A DNA stretch of 45,310 bases. It comes from Alphaproteobacteria bacterium. GTDB lineage: Bacteria > Pseudomonadota > Alphaproteobacteria > Sphingomonadales > JAKSBY01. The notes under the pieces are model-generated. The model was not told where the DNA came from, ran no database searches, and saw nothing but the letters and a program-made list of their open reading frames with translations. A program made the translations under genes and the position numbers. The stretch lies in the NCBI GenBank assembly GCA_021774625.1, contig JAJFIV010000018.1:1-45310 (forward strand), read 5' to 3'. This document shows positions 8,651 through 17,834 of the stretch, piece after piece. Position 1 is the stretch's first letter; each line of letters opens with the position of its first letter.

Positions 8651-9796
8651 ATGAAAAACTGGATTTCCTTTCCCAAACAGCAGGGCGAAACCAGCCGTCA
8701 GGCGCACGCGGATTTTCCCGAAGGGGCTTATGAGCGGGAAATGGGCAAGGAAGGATTTTTCGGCCCGGCGACGCATCTGTATCATAGCCATCCGCCAACG
8801 GCGTGGCGAGATTTTGAAGGCCCGCTCCGCCCCCATGCGTTTGACACCAATAAACTGAAACAGGATCGAAGTTCGCCCTGGCAGGCAAAGCTGCTGCTGG
8901 AAAACGCCCATACCAAAATCCGGTTCTGGGAAACTGCGGACGCCATGGACCATCTGGTGCGCAACGGCGACGGCGACGAATTGCTCTTCGTGCATGAAGG
9001 CGGCGGCGATTTCTTTTGTGATTTCGGCCATATGACCTATCGGGATGGCGATTATATCGTGATTCCGCGCGGCGCCATGTGGCGGCTCGAACCCGCCTCG
9101 AAAACCAAGCTGATGATGGTTGAGGCGACCAATGACAGTTATAAACTGCCGGACAAGGGGCTGGTGGGCCCGCATGCGATTTTCGATCCGGCCATGCTGG
9201 ATACACCAGAAATCAATGAAAAATTCAAGGCACAGCAAGGTGACGATACCTGGCGCGTCGTCATCAAACGCCGGAATGCGCTTTCCACCGTGACCTATCC
9301 TTTCAGTCCGCTGGATGCCATGGGTTGGAAGGGGGATTTGCTGGTTGTCCGTATCAACTGGCGGGATATCCGGCCGCTGATGAGCCACCGCTATCATCTG
9401 CCGCCGTCGGCTCATACGACTTTTCTCGCAAACCGCTTTGTCGTCTGCACCTTCTGCCCGCGTCCGATCGAGAGCGACCCCGGCGCGCTGAAAGTGCCAT
9501 TTTATCATAACAATGACGATTATGACGAATTCATCTTTTATCACCGGGGCGAATTTTTCAGCCGTGATAATATTGATCCCGGCATGACCACATTCCATCC
9601 GGCGGGCTTTACCCACGGTCCCCACCCAAAGGCGTTCGAAGCCGGGAAAAAAGCCGCCAGGAAGGAAACCGACGAGGTGGCCGTCATGATCGATACCCGC
9701 GATGCGCTGGATGTCACAGCGGTGGCAAAAAGCGTGGAATGGGACGATTATGTCTATTCCTGGGGCGGCAAGCCGCAAAGGAAAACGGCCAAATAA
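8651..9796 (+). CDS. hmgA: Homogentisate 1,2-dioxygenase (short form)
   Basis: A 381-residue cupin-fold Fe(II) dioxygenase that opens the ring of homogentisate to maleylacetoacetate. The C-terminal active site is visible: a metal His in VPFYHNN, a Glu in DYDEFIF and a His in the HGPHP motif near the end of the catalytic loop (about residues 285-325). The first half carries a second cupin with DELLFVHEGGGDF. At 381 residues it is shorter than the classic 430-445-residue enzymes and belongs to the compact branch of the family. GGAGGG lies just upstream of the ATG. It is separated from hppD by a palindromic repeat but is in the same orientation and pathway. Confidence 0.9.
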   Translation: MKNWISFPKQQGETSRQAHADFPEGAYEREMGKEGFFGPATHLYHSHPPTAWRDFEGPLRPHAFDTNKLKQDRSSPWQAKLLLENAHTKIRFWETADAMDHLVRNGDGDELLFVHEGGGDFFCDFGHMTYRDGDYIVIPRGAMWRLEPASKTKLMMVEATNDSYKLPDKGLVGPHAIFDPAMLDTPEINEKFKAQQGDDTWRVVIKRRNALSTVTYPFSPLDAMGWKGDLLVVRINWRDIRPLMSHRYHLPPSAHTTFLANRFVVCTFCPRPIESDPGALKVPFYHNNDDYDEFIFYHRGEFFSRDNIDPGMTTFHPAGFTHGPHPKAFEAGKKAARKETDEVAVMIDTRDALDVTAVAKSVEWDDYVYSWGGKPQRKTAK

Positions 9797-9846
9797 CCGC
9801 AACGTTATTCTATCGATAACTTATCTTATTCTATAAGGAACCTACT

Positions 9847-10833
9847 ATGAAACTTGCATCCCTGAAACAGGGCCGCGATGGCCGTCTGGTGATTGTCTCC
9901 AAGGACCTGCGTCGTTACTTGGATGCGAATGATATCGCGCCGACATTACAGGCGGGGCTTGATGACTGGGATAAGATTGCGCCGCAGCTTCAGGCGCGAT
10001 ATGACCAGCTTCAGTCTGATCCTTCTTCCGGCGAGCCATTCAATGAAACAGCCTGCGCATCGCCCCTGCCGCGCGCCTATCAGTGGGCGGATGGCTCGGC
10101 TTATGTCAATCACGTGGAACTGGTGCGCAAGGCCCGCGGCGCGGAAATGCCGGAAAGCTTCTGGACTGATCCGCTGATGTATCAGGGGGGCTCCGACGCC
10201 TTTCTCGGCCCGCGCGATGATATCGAGATGGAGGACGAGGCCTGGGGCATTGATTTCGAAGCCGAAGTCGCCGTCATCACCGATGACGTCCCGATGGGCA
10301 TAGCGGCTGAGAATGCCGGAAAACATATCAAGCTGGTCATGTTGGTCAATGACGTCTCGCTGCGCAATCTGATTCCGGGCGAACTTGGCAAGGGCTTTGG
10401 TTTTTTCCAGTCCAAGCCCTCCAGCGCTTTTTCACCGGTCGCCGTGACCCCGGATGAGTTGGGCGATGCCTGGGATGGCGGCAAGGTGCATCTGCCGCTT
10501 GAAACCTATCTTAATAATAATAAGATTGGATCGCCCGATGCGGGAGTGGATATGACCTTTGATTTTCCGGCCCTGATCGCCCATGCGGCGAAATCACGGC
10601 CGCTGGGTGCGGGGGCGATTATCGGTTCCGGCACTGTCTCAAACACGGACCGGTCGGCCGGCTCCTGCTGTCTGGCGGAAGTGCGGATGCTGGAAAAAAT
10701 CGAGACCGGAGAAATGACGACGCCATTTATGCGTTTTGGCGATAAGGTGCGGATCGAAATGAACAGCCGGGATGGCCAGTCCATTTTCGGCACTATTGAA
10801 CAAAAGGTGAAGGCTTACAGCCCTCGGGAATAA
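9847..10833 (+). CDS. fah: Fumarylacetoacetate hydrolase family protein
   Basis: A 328-residue FAH-fold hydrolase, predicted to cleave fumarylacetoacetate to fumarate and acetoacetate, the last step of tyrosine catabolism. The conserved metal-binding acidic cluster is visible at EAWGIDFEAEVAVI (the D/E ligands, about residues 137-150). The family's VMLVNDVSLRNL stretch and GSGTVSN near the C-terminus are also present. It has an AAGGAA ribosome binding site and follows hmgA by 50 bp. The operon position strongly supports the substrate; other FAH-family members (ureidoglycolate lyase-like, decarboxylases) would not be expected here. Confidence 0.92.
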   Translation: MKLASLKQGRDGRLVIVSKDLRRYLDANDIAPTLQAGLDDWDKIAPQLQARYDQLQSDPSSGEPFNETACASPLPRAYQWADGSAYVNHVELVRKARGAEMPESFWTDPLMYQGGSDAFLGPRDDIEMEDEAWGIDFEAEVAVITDDVPMGIAAENAGKHIKLVMLVNDVSLRNLIPGELGKGFGFFQSKPSSAFSPVAVTPDELGDAWDGGKVHLPLETYLNNNKIGSPDAGVDMTFDFPALIAHAAKSRPLGAGAIIGSGTVSNTDRSAGSCCLAEVRMLEKIETGEMTTPFMRFGDKVRIEMNSRDGQSIFGTIEQKVKAYSPRE

Positions 10834-10859
10834 CAATCATGGATGACCAAAGGATAAAA

Positions 10860-11969
10860 ATGATCAATAAGCCCCAGCCTCATGCAGGCGTGATGCAGAT
10901 CGCACAATATCAGCCCGGCGAATCGGCGCTGGAAGGCCAGAGCCGGATCATCAAACTGGCGTCGAATGAATCGCCTCTGGGCGCCTCGCCGCGTGTGAAA
11001 GAGGCGATCCTGGCCCATCTTGAGACGCCGGAGCGCTATCCGGATGGCGCGGCAAAGGAGTTGCGGCAAGCGATTGCCGCCGCACAGGGCCTCAAATCAT
11101 CGGAAATTGTTACCGGCAACGGCTCGGAACAAATCATTCAGCTTCTCACCCGTGCTTATGCCGGGCCGGGGGATGAGGTTATTCAGACGGAATACGGCTT
11201 TCTGGTTTACCGGATCGCCGCCATGGCGGCGGGGGCGAAAATCCTGTCCGCCAAAGATAAGAATTTCACCGCCGATGTGGATGCCATTCTGGCCCTGGTC
11301 ACCGACAGGACCAAAATTGTCTTTATCGCCAATCCGAACAATCCCACCGGCACGCATATTCCGGCCTCAGAAATGGCGCGGCTGCGGCAAAGACTGCCGT
11401 CCCATGTTCTTTTGGTGATTGACGCCGCCTATGCGGAATATGTAACCGATGAAGCCTATTCCGATGGCGCGGATTTGGTGAAGGCCGCCATCGACAGCGG
11501 GGCGGACAATGTGGTCATGACCCGGACATTTTCAAAAATTTACGGCCTTGCCAGCATGCGTATCGGCTGGGCTTACCTGCCGGAAAGCATCGCCGGTGCG
11601 ATCAATCGGATCCGCGAAGTCTTCAACGTCACATCGCTTTCCCAGGCAGCCGGCATTGTCGCCGTGCAGGATCAGGACCATATCCGGAAGGCCAAGGCTT
11701 TTAACGCCGAATGGCTGCCGAAAGTCACGCACGCGCTGGAGGATATGGGCATCCCGGTCCTGCCGAGCCAGGGCAATTTCATCCTTGCCTGTTTTGCCGG
11801 CGGTGAAGCCGAGAGTGAGGCGGCCGACGCTCACCTGCGCGCCGATGGCATCATCGTTCGCCCCGTTGGCGGTTACGGCCTCCCTGACTGCCTCCGCATC
11901 ACCATCGGCACTGAAGCCGAAAATGAAGCCCTGATCAACAGCCTGAAAAACTTCCGGGCCGGGCGATAG
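10860..11969 (+). CDS. HisC-like PLP aminotransferase, probably aromatic/tyrosine aminotransferase
   Basis: A 369-residue fold-type I aminotransferase of the histidinol-phosphate aminotransferase family. The PLP lysine is K226 in TRTFSKIYGLASMRIGW; the IANPNNPTGT motif (cofactor Asn) and VIDAAYAEY (cofactor Asp/Tyr) precede it. Members of this family often accept tyrosine and phenylalanine. As the fourth gene of the homogentisate operon it most likely makes 4-hydroxyphenylpyruvate from tyrosine rather than serving histidine synthesis. I prefer the ATG at 10860 (AAAGGA five bases upstream) to the ATG at 10839, which lacks a binding site. A degenerate palindromic repeat follows directly. Confidence 0.85.
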   Translation: MINKPQPHAGVMQIAQYQPGESALEGQSRIIKLASNESPLGASPRVKEAILAHLETPERYPDGAAKELRQAIAAAQGLKSSEIVTGNGSEQIIQLLTRAYAGPGDEVIQTEYGFLVYRIAAMAAGAKILSAKDKNFTADVDAILALVTDRTKIVFIANPNNPTGTHIPASEMARLRQRLPSHVLLVIDAAYAEYVTDEAYSDGADLVKAAIDSGADNVVMTRTFSKIYGLASMRIGWAYLPESIAGAINRIREVFNVTSLSQAAGIVAVQDQDHIRKAKAFNAEWLPKVTHALEDMGIPVLPSQGNFILACFAGGEAESEAADAHLRADGIIVRPVGGYGLPDCLRITIGTEAENEALINSLKNFRAGR

Positions 11970-11976
11970 CCTCCGG

Positions 11977-12077
11977 CCCTTCGATGCGCCTTTGCTTTGC
12001 AAAAACACTCAGGGCGAACGTTATGTGGACTGTAAATGAAGGAAAGCCGTTTGGGCTGAGCTTGTCGAAGCCCGGGG
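11977..12077. repeat. Degenerate pair of palindromic intergenic repeat halves
   Basis: Two half elements related to the 98-bp repeat: 11977-12020 (CCCTTCGATGCGCC...CTCAGGGCGAACG) and 12047-12077 (CCGTTTGGGCTGAGCTTG then TCGAAGCCCGGGG). Their order and orientation differ from the full copies at 8517 and 20528, so this is a rearranged or separate insertion. It marks the end of the tyrosine operon and could act as a processing or termination structure. Confidence 0.65.
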
Positions 12078-12155
12078 CATTGGCCGCGGTCCCGCCTTGT
12101 GAGTATATAAAATAAATTCTATATGATCTCCTGATCAATATCACGGGAGGTGCGC

Positions 12156-12851
12156 ATGGACAACCATACAGACCGGATGCCGCTCAGGATCGTTATCGGC
12201 ACCAAAACCTATTCAAGCTGGTCATTAAGGGGATGGCTGGCGATTGCCCATACGGGACTTTCGTTCACCGAACACAAGCTTGCCCTGGACACGCCGGAAT
12301 TTTTTGATCAGATCGGTGACCTCAGTCCGACGCGCTGCGTTCCAGTTCTGCTTCACGGAGATCGGAAAATCTGGGATTCACTGGCTATCATCGATTATTG
12401 CGCGCGCCTTGCGCCTGAGATGAACTGGTGGCCGGATGACCTCGCGGCCTATGGTCATGCCCGCAGCATCACCGCGGAAATGCATAGCGGGTTTATGGCG
12501 TTGCGCCGCTATGCGCCAATGAATTTTCGCGGCCGCTGGAGCGGGCTGTCCCTCAACCCGCCCGTCGCCCGCGACGTTCAGCGCATTGACCAGATCTGGC
12601 AGGAATGCCGTGCGGCATCCGCCGGCGCAGGAAATTTCCTGTTCGGCCCCTTTGGCGCGGCCGACATGATGTATGCCCCGGTCGCCAGCCGTTTTGCGAC
12701 TTATGATATTGCCGCAAGTCCTGCGTCAAAGCGCTATATGGAGGCTGTTCTTGCCCACCCGCTGGTGGCCCGCTGGGCGAATGCGGCCCGGCGCGAAAAG
12801 CAGGAGGTCATACAGGATGAGTTGCCCAAAGATATCAAAAGCCTGGGATGA
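12156..12851 (+). CDS. Glutathione S-transferase family protein
   Basis: A 231-residue cytoplasmic protein with a thioredoxin-like N-terminal GST domain (TKTYSSWSLRGWLAI carries the catalytic Ser region; the cis-Pro is in RCVPVLL; WDSLAIIDYC is the glutathione gamma-Glu site) and an all-helical C-terminal domain (about 90-210). The ATG at 12156 has GGGAGG five bases upstream. Although it lies after the homogentisate operon, its active-site motif is not the SSCSWRVRIAL type of maleylacetoacetate isomerase, and it seems to have its own A+T-rich promoter region (12095-12140). Substrate is unknown. Confidence 0.88.
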   Translation: MDNHTDRMPLRIVIGTKTYSSWSLRGWLAIAHTGLSFTEHKLALDTPEFFDQIGDLSPTRCVPVLLHGDRKIWDSLAIIDYCARLAPEMNWWPDDLAAYGHARSITAEMHSGFMALRRYAPMNFRGRWSGLSLNPPVARDVQRIDQIWQECRAASAGAGNFLFGPFGAADMMYAPVASRFATYDIAASPASKRYMEAVLAHPLVARWANAARREKQEVIQDELPKDIKSLG

Positions 12852-13018
12852 CAACCGTTTTGAGGTCTGATTACTGTCTGGCCTGGTTCCTGACGTTAAA
12901 ACTGACAATTCTTGCCATTCATCCTTTCAAACGTTAGCCTGGAATAGGGAGGGCATAGGAAAAATTCCCCCCATTTTATGCTGCGCTCTTTATTCTCAAT
13001 CACGCAAGGGGATGTCTC

Positions 13019-16000
13019 ATGAAACATATTCTGCAATTCTTTTTTACTGTCAGCCTCGTTTTTACGCTTCAGGCTGCCGGTGGCGCGGTCCTGTCACAGG
13101 AGGATGAAGAGACAGCGTCGGAGAGCGGCGAAGAAAAATGGGACACCACACAGGCGCGCGGCGAGACGCGGGACATTGCCTTTACTACGGATGAAGGCAC
13201 ATTTATGTCGGTTGATGTTTCACCTGACGGCCAATGGATCCTCTTTGATCTGCTGGCCCATATCTATCGCGTTCCGGTGAACGGCGGCGAAGCGGAAAGC
13301 CTTACGCAAGACAGCGGCGTTGCGGTGAATTATCACCCGGCATGGTCGCCTGACGGCCGCTCCATCGCCTTTATTTCCGATCGCAAGGGGCAGGATAATC
13401 TCTGGATCATGGATGCGAACGGGGGGAATCCCAGGCAGGTGGCGCACGATCTGAACGCCCGTCATGTCACCCCCGGCTGGAGCGCGGACGGCAATTATAT
13501 CTATGTCCGCAAGCGGGGTTTGCCCAAACCGGGCAGCCGCCCGGACGCCGGGCTGTGGATGTTTCACAGGGACGGCGGCAAGGGCATCGAACTTGTCGGC
13601 CGCGATGAGGATGGCGCCTCCTGGCCCGCGGCTTCCGCCGATGGAAACTGGCTCTATTTTCACAGGCGCGATTTTTCGAATGTGACGGTCGGGCATCGGG
13701 ACGCTTTGGCGGGCGATATGCAGATCAGGCGGCTGAATCTGGAAACCGGCGAAATTTTCGCCGTCAGCGCCGGGACCAACCGCCAGCAATCGCGAGGGTC
13801 CAGCGGCGGCGCCGCGGCGCCGGAAGTTTCCCCCGATGGCAAACTCCTCGCTTTCATCAGGCGCATTCCCGATGGCACCATTTCTTATAAGGGCCACAAA
13901 TTCGGGCCGCGCACCGCGCTTTGGCTGCGGGATCTGGAAAAGGGAACGGAACGGATTCTGATGGACCCGGTTGAACAGGATATGATCGAAGGCATGAAAA
14001 CACTGCGCATTCTGCCCGGCTACAGCTTCACGCCGGACGGGAAATCCATCGTCATCTCCCAGGGCGGTAAGCTGCGGCGCGTGGATATCGCAACCGGCCG
14101 ACTTGACACCATCCCCTTTACGGCGCGGGTTGAACGGACCATTTCCGAACAGGCCTATCAGCCCTTCCGTATCAGCGATGATCCCTTTGAGGCAAAGTTT
14201 CTGCGCTGGTATGCGGCGTCGCCGGATGGTTCGAAGCTGGCTTTTCAGGCTGTCGGAAAAATCTGGATGCAGGATCTTCCGAACGGCACGCCGCGCCGTC
14301 TGACGCCGGACAGTTTTGAACCGTTTGAATATGCGCCTGCCTGGTCGCCCGACGGGCGCTCCATTGCCTTTACCACATGGGATGAAGCCGAGCGCGGTCA
14401 TGTCTGGAAGATCAGGGCCGCCGCCGGCGGCCGGCCTCAACAGCTCAGCACCGCCGCCGGCGAATATATCCACCCGGACTGGAGTACGGACGGCAAGACG
14501 CTGGTGCTGGCGCGCGGCGGCAATGCGACGGCCCGCGGCCGGAACATGCAGAACAACCCCTGGTGGGATATTGTCCGCCTGCCGGCCGACGGCGGCGAAA
14601 TGACGGCGGTGAGCCGCATTGATTACAGTGCGGATTTCGGCGGCGCGCGCCATCAACTGCCAAGGCCGGTCTGGGGCCCGGATAACCGGATATTCTTTCT
14701 GACCGGCACACCCGCGGCGGATGGCAATGCCCCTCCGGGATCAAACCCGGCCTCGCAACTGGTATCGGTGGCCGCATCGCCCTCCATCGACAGTCGGCGT
14801 ATTCACGCCCGTTTTGAACATGCGGATGAGGTCGTGATTTCGCCGGACGGCAGCCACCTTGCCTTTCTGGAAGGGGACAATATTTATCTGGCGCCCTTCC
14901 CCTACCGGCAGGCCAGCGCAAATCCGATGCTGATCAGCAAACAGAAGGACAAGGGCAAGCTGCCGGTCACCCGGCTCAGCAAGACGGGCGGGCTGTATCC
15001 CAACTGGCGCGATGCAGCGACGATCGAATTCGGCTCGGCGGCAACCTATTTTTCCCACAACCTGAACACGGACGAGACCACCGAAACCGCGATTTCTTTG
15101 TCAGTCCCCCGCCCGGTTCCGGCGGGAAGGATTGCTATGACGAATGCCCGGATTGTCACAATGCGCGGTCAGGAAGTGCTTGAAAACGCCACCATCGTGA
15201 TTGATGGCAGCCGCATCGTTTGCACAGGGGATTGTAATACCGATGGCGCTGACCGGGTCATTGATGCTGCCGGTTCGACTATCATTCCCGGTTTTGTCGA
15301 CATGCACGCCCACCATTTTCGTGAATATAACGGCATCATTCCGGCCCATGGCTATGAAAGCGCGATCTATCTGGCCTATGGCGTGACCACCGGTCTGGAC
15401 AATTCCATGTGGTCGCAGAATGTGTTTTCTTCCGCCGAGCTGGTTGAAGCCGGCAAGGTGATCGGTCCGCGCACCTTTTCCACCGGCGATCCGCTCTATA
15501 ACCGGGACTCCCCGCGGCAAAATCTACTGACAAGCTATGAGATGGCGGAGCAGGATATCAAACGCCTGAAATCCTGGGGCGCAGTTTCAATCAAGCAGTA
15601 TCTGCAGCCTCGCCGCGATCAGCGGCAGTGGGTCAGCGACGCCGCCCGCAAGGAGGGCCTGATGGTCACCGCGGAGGGTTCCGATCTGGCCTATAATCTG
15701 GGCATGATCATGGACGGTCAGACCGCGTTCGAACATCCCATGAGCTATATGCCGCTTTATGGTGATGCTGCGACCTTTTTTGGCCAGGCCAAAGCCGTGT
15801 ATTCCCCGACCTTTATCGTCGGTGGACCCTCCGCCTGGAATGAAGAATATTTCTGGCAGGAAACCGAGATCTGGAAGGACGCAAAACAGCGCAGATGGCT
15901 GCCCTGGCGGCAGCTTGTGCCCAATACCCGGCGCACTATCAAGCGACCCGCGACCGATTACAGTTTCCCGCTGATCGCGCAGGGCATGGCCGATGTGATC

Positions 16001-16390
16001 GCCGCCGGCGGTTACGGCGCCATCGGATCGCATGGCCAGCAGCACGGCATCGGCTCTCACTGGGAAATCTGGATGGCCGCCAGTGCCACAGGAGCCCATG
16101 GCGCGCTTGACGTGGCCACCCGTCAGGGCGCTTATTTCCTTGGCGCTATTGAGGATCTCGGCACGCTGGAAACCGGAAAGATTGCAGACCTGCTTGTGCT
16201 CAATTCAAACCCTCTGGACGATATACATAATACGCTTGATATCGGCTATGTGATGAAGGGCGGCGTGCTTTATGAAGCGGATACGCTGGATGAAGTCTGG
16301 CCCGAGGAAAAAGCCTTTGGGCCCAATTACTGGGTCGATCCGGAAATCTACCGCAGCGATGACCGCCCGGTTGACTATCACGAAGACTGA
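13019..16390 (+). CDS. Secreted beta-propeller/amidohydrolase fusion
   Basis: A 1123-residue exported protein. Residues 1-27 are a signal peptide (short basic start, hydrophobic core, Ala-rich cleavage area). Residues about 50-690 hold many TolB/PD40-type propeller blades, recognisable by repeats such as WSPDGRSIAF, SPDGKLLAF, WSTDGKTLV and SPDGSHLAF. Residues about 705-1095 are an amidohydrolase domain with the metal motif H763-A-H765 in GFVDMHAHH, a later His in TAFEHPMSY and DLLVLNSNPLDDI, typical of the imidazolonepropionase/prolidase-like branch. It is likely a periplasmic peptidase or amidase for peptides or cyclic amides. It is monocistronic by position. Substrate is not predictable from sequence. 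Confidence 0.9.
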   Translation: MKHILQFFFTVSLVFTLQAAGGAVLSQEDEETASESGEEKWDTTQARGETRDIAFTTDEGTFMSVDVSPDGQWILFDLLAHIYRVPVNGGEAESLTQDSGVAVNYHPAWSPDGRSIAFISDRKGQDNLWIMDANGGNPRQVAHDLNARHVTPGWSADGNYIYVRKRGLPKPGSRPDAGLWMFHRDGGKGIELVGRDEDGASWPAASADGNWLYFHRRDFSNVTVGHRDALAGDMQIRRLNLETGEIFAVSAGTNRQQSRGSSGGAAAPEVSPDGKLLAFIRRIPDGTISYKGHKFGPRTALWLRDLEKGTERILMDPVEQDMIEGMKTLRILPGYSFTPDGKSIVISQGGKLRRVDIATGRLDTIPFTARVERTISEQAYQPFRISDDPFEAKFLRWYAASPDGSKLAFQAVGKIWMQDLPNGTPRRLTPDSFEPFEYAPAWSPDGRSIAFTTWDEAERGHVWKIRAAAGGRPQQLSTAAGEYIHPDWSTDGKTLVLARGGNATARGRNMQNNPWWDIVRLPADGGEMTAVSRIDYSADFGGARHQLPRPVWGPDNRIFFLTGTPAADGNAPPGSNPASQLVSVAASPSIDSRRIHARFEHADEVVISPDGSHLAFLEGDNIYLAPFPYRQASANPMLISKQKDKGKLPVTRLSKTGGLYPNWRDAATIEFGSAATYFSHNLNTDETTETAISLSVPRPVPAGRIAMTNARIVTMRGQEVLENATIVIDGSRIVCTGDCNTDGADRVIDAAGSTIIPGFVDMHAHHFREYNGIIPAHGYESAIYLAYGVTTGLDNSMWSQNVFSSAELVEAGKVIGPRTFSTGDPLYNRDSPRQNLLTSYEMAEQDIKRLKSWGAVSIKQYLQPRRDQRQWVSDAARKEGLMVTAEGSDLAYNLGMIMDGQTAFEHPMSYMPLYGDAATFFGQAKAVYSPTFIVGGPSAWNEEYFWQETEIWKDAKQRRWLPWRQLVPNTRRTIKRPATDYSFPLIAQGMADVIAAGGYGAIGSHGQQHGIGSHWEIWMAASATGAHGALDVATRQGAYFLGAIEDLGTLETGKIADLLVLNSNPLDDIHNTLDIGYVMKGGVLYEADTLDEVWPEEKAFGPNYWVDPEIYRSDDRPVDYHED

Positions 16391-16474
16391 TCCTTACTGC
16401 CCCGGCAGGGCTGGGACTCGATCAAAACGGAAACCCGGAAAAACCAGACCGGGCGGGCTTTGGCTGCGCGTGCG

Positions 16475-17554
16475 TCAGGCCGCCTGGCTTTTGCCGGTTT
16501 TGACTGCTTTCGCCGCAGCGATCTTTTGCCGGGCCATTTCGTCGGCGATGGCGGAGGTGGGCTCACCGGTTTCCCTGGCGCGGGCGAAGATGGCGGTAAG
16601 GGTGGCGTAAATCCGCTCCACATCCTGCCAGGCCTGTTCGTGGCTCACTTTACGCTTCGCCACTTCATTGGCCACATTCATGATGCCGCCGGCATTGATC
16701 ACATAATCGGGGGCATAGAGGATGCCGCGTTCTGCGAGGCGCACACCATGATGGTCCGTGGCAAGCTGATTGTTGGCGGAGCCGGCGATGATTTTGACGG
16801 GGATGCGGTCCACAGTTTCATCATTAATTGTCGCTCCCAGTGCGCAGGGGGCGTAGATATCAGCCTTTGCGAGCGCGATAACCGCAGGGTCGACGGCAGT
16901 TGCGCCGAATTCGTCCACTGCGCGGCGCGCATTTTCCTCATTGATATCGGCGACCAGCAGGGTGGCGCCGTCAGCCGCCAGCTCCCGGCAGAGATTATAG
17001 CCGACATGGCCAAGGCCCTGAACGGCGATGCGCAGACCCTTCACGCTGTCTTCTCCGAACGCGTGTTTCACAGCGGCCTTAATACCAAAAAAAACACCAT
17101 GGGCGGTGTAGGGAGAAGGGTCGCCGCTGGCGGTTTCGCCGCTATCCAGGCCGGCTACATAGGGTGTCTGGGTGCCAACCTCTTCCATATCGCGTACGCT
17201 CATGCCGACATCTTCGGCCGTGATATAACGCCCGCCCGCCTGATGAACGAAGCGGCCAAAGGCGCGCATGAGCTCCGGTGTTTTATCTTTTTTGGCATCG
17301 CCGATAATCACCGATTTACCGCCGCCAAGAGCCAGACCGGCCATGGCGTTTTTATAGCTCATGCCGCGGGACAGGCGCAGCACATCGGTGATGGCTTCCT
17401 GTTCACTTGCATAGGGCCACATGCGGCAGCCGCCGGCGCCGGGCCCGAAAGCGGTGGAATGAATGGCGATGATGGCCTGCAGGCCGGTTTCCGGATCACT
17501 GCCGAAAATGACCTGTTCATGATTATCGAATGAATCGGAGGAAAAAACAGACAC
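16475..17554 (-). CDS. Leucine dehydrogenase (Glu/Leu/Phe/Val dehydrogenase family)
   Basis: A 359-residue NAD-dependent amino-acid dehydrogenase that deaminates branched-chain amino acids to their 2-oxo acids. K68 (MSYKNA) and K80 (ALGGGKSVI) are the substrate and catalytic lysines, at the same numbers as in characterised leucine dehydrogenases. The family Asp lies in TAEDVGM, and the dinucleotide motif GLGHVGYNL begins near residue 180. The short length and GGGK context favour leucine/valine over glutamate. It is convergent with the amidohydrolase gene and divergent from msrA. It supplies 2-oxoisocaproate, the start of the leucine pathway whose later genes lie at 19327-25288. Confidence 0.92.
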   Translation of the reverse strand: MSVFSSDSFDNHEQVIFGSDPETGLQAIIAIHSTAFGPGAGGCRMWPYASEQEAITDVLRLSRGMSYKNAMAGLALGGGKSVIIGDAKKDKTPELMRAFGRFVHQAGGRYITAEDVGMSVRDMEEVGTQTPYVAGLDSGETASGDPSPYTAHGVFFGIKAAVKHAFGEDSVKGLRIAVQGLGHVGYNLCRELAADGATLLVADINEENARRAVDEFGATAVDPAVIALAKADIYAPCALGATINDETVDRIPVKIIAGSANNQLATDHHGVRLAERGILYAPDYVINAGGIMNVANEVAKRKVSHEQAWQDVERIYATLTAIFARARETGEPTSAIADEMARQKIAAAKAVKTGKSQAA

Positions 17555-17636
17555 GCATGCGTTCCTTATCAGAATCTGCCCAAAAGCTGGCGGAAGTATG
17601 TCACGGAAAACAAGAAATGGGATTGCGTTGTTCAGG

Positions 17637-17652
17637 GAAAATCGAAATTTTC
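17637..17652. promoter_or_regulatory. Palindrome upstream of leucine dehydrogenase
   Basis: GAAAAT-CGAA-ATTTTC, perfect 6-bp arms, lies 83 bp upstream of the leucine dehydrogenase start in an A+T-rich part of the 280-bp divergent region to msrA. It could be an operator for an Lrp-type or other amino-acid regulator. No other gene is visible between 17555 and 17834. Confidence 0.3.
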
Positions 17653-17834
17653 GTTTGATTTTAATTTGGTGTGCGCAACGAATGATTAAAACGCCGTTGC
17701 CACGGCATGCCCCTCCCTGGTCATCAAATATTTCCCTGTCCCGATCCGGCAGGTATAAACAATGTTGCCACTGGTAAATCCGCCGCTTAGTCCTTATTTA
17801 TGGTGGCCAATCAGCGAAAGACAGGATGATGGCG

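Noticed and set aside
8408-9802. Long minus-strand open frame across hmgA
   Set aside because: It mirrors the GC-rich coding of hmgA on the other strand, has no family match I can see, and hmgA is unmistakable.
12156-12851. GST as maleylacetoacetate isomerase
   Set aside because: The active-site segment SSWSLRGWL is not the zeta-class SSCSWRVRI motif, and it appears to be a separate transcription unit.
13220-14656. 478-codon minus-strand frame inside the propeller/amidohydrolase
   Set aside because: Antisense to clear PD40 repeats; no ribosome site or recognisable domain.
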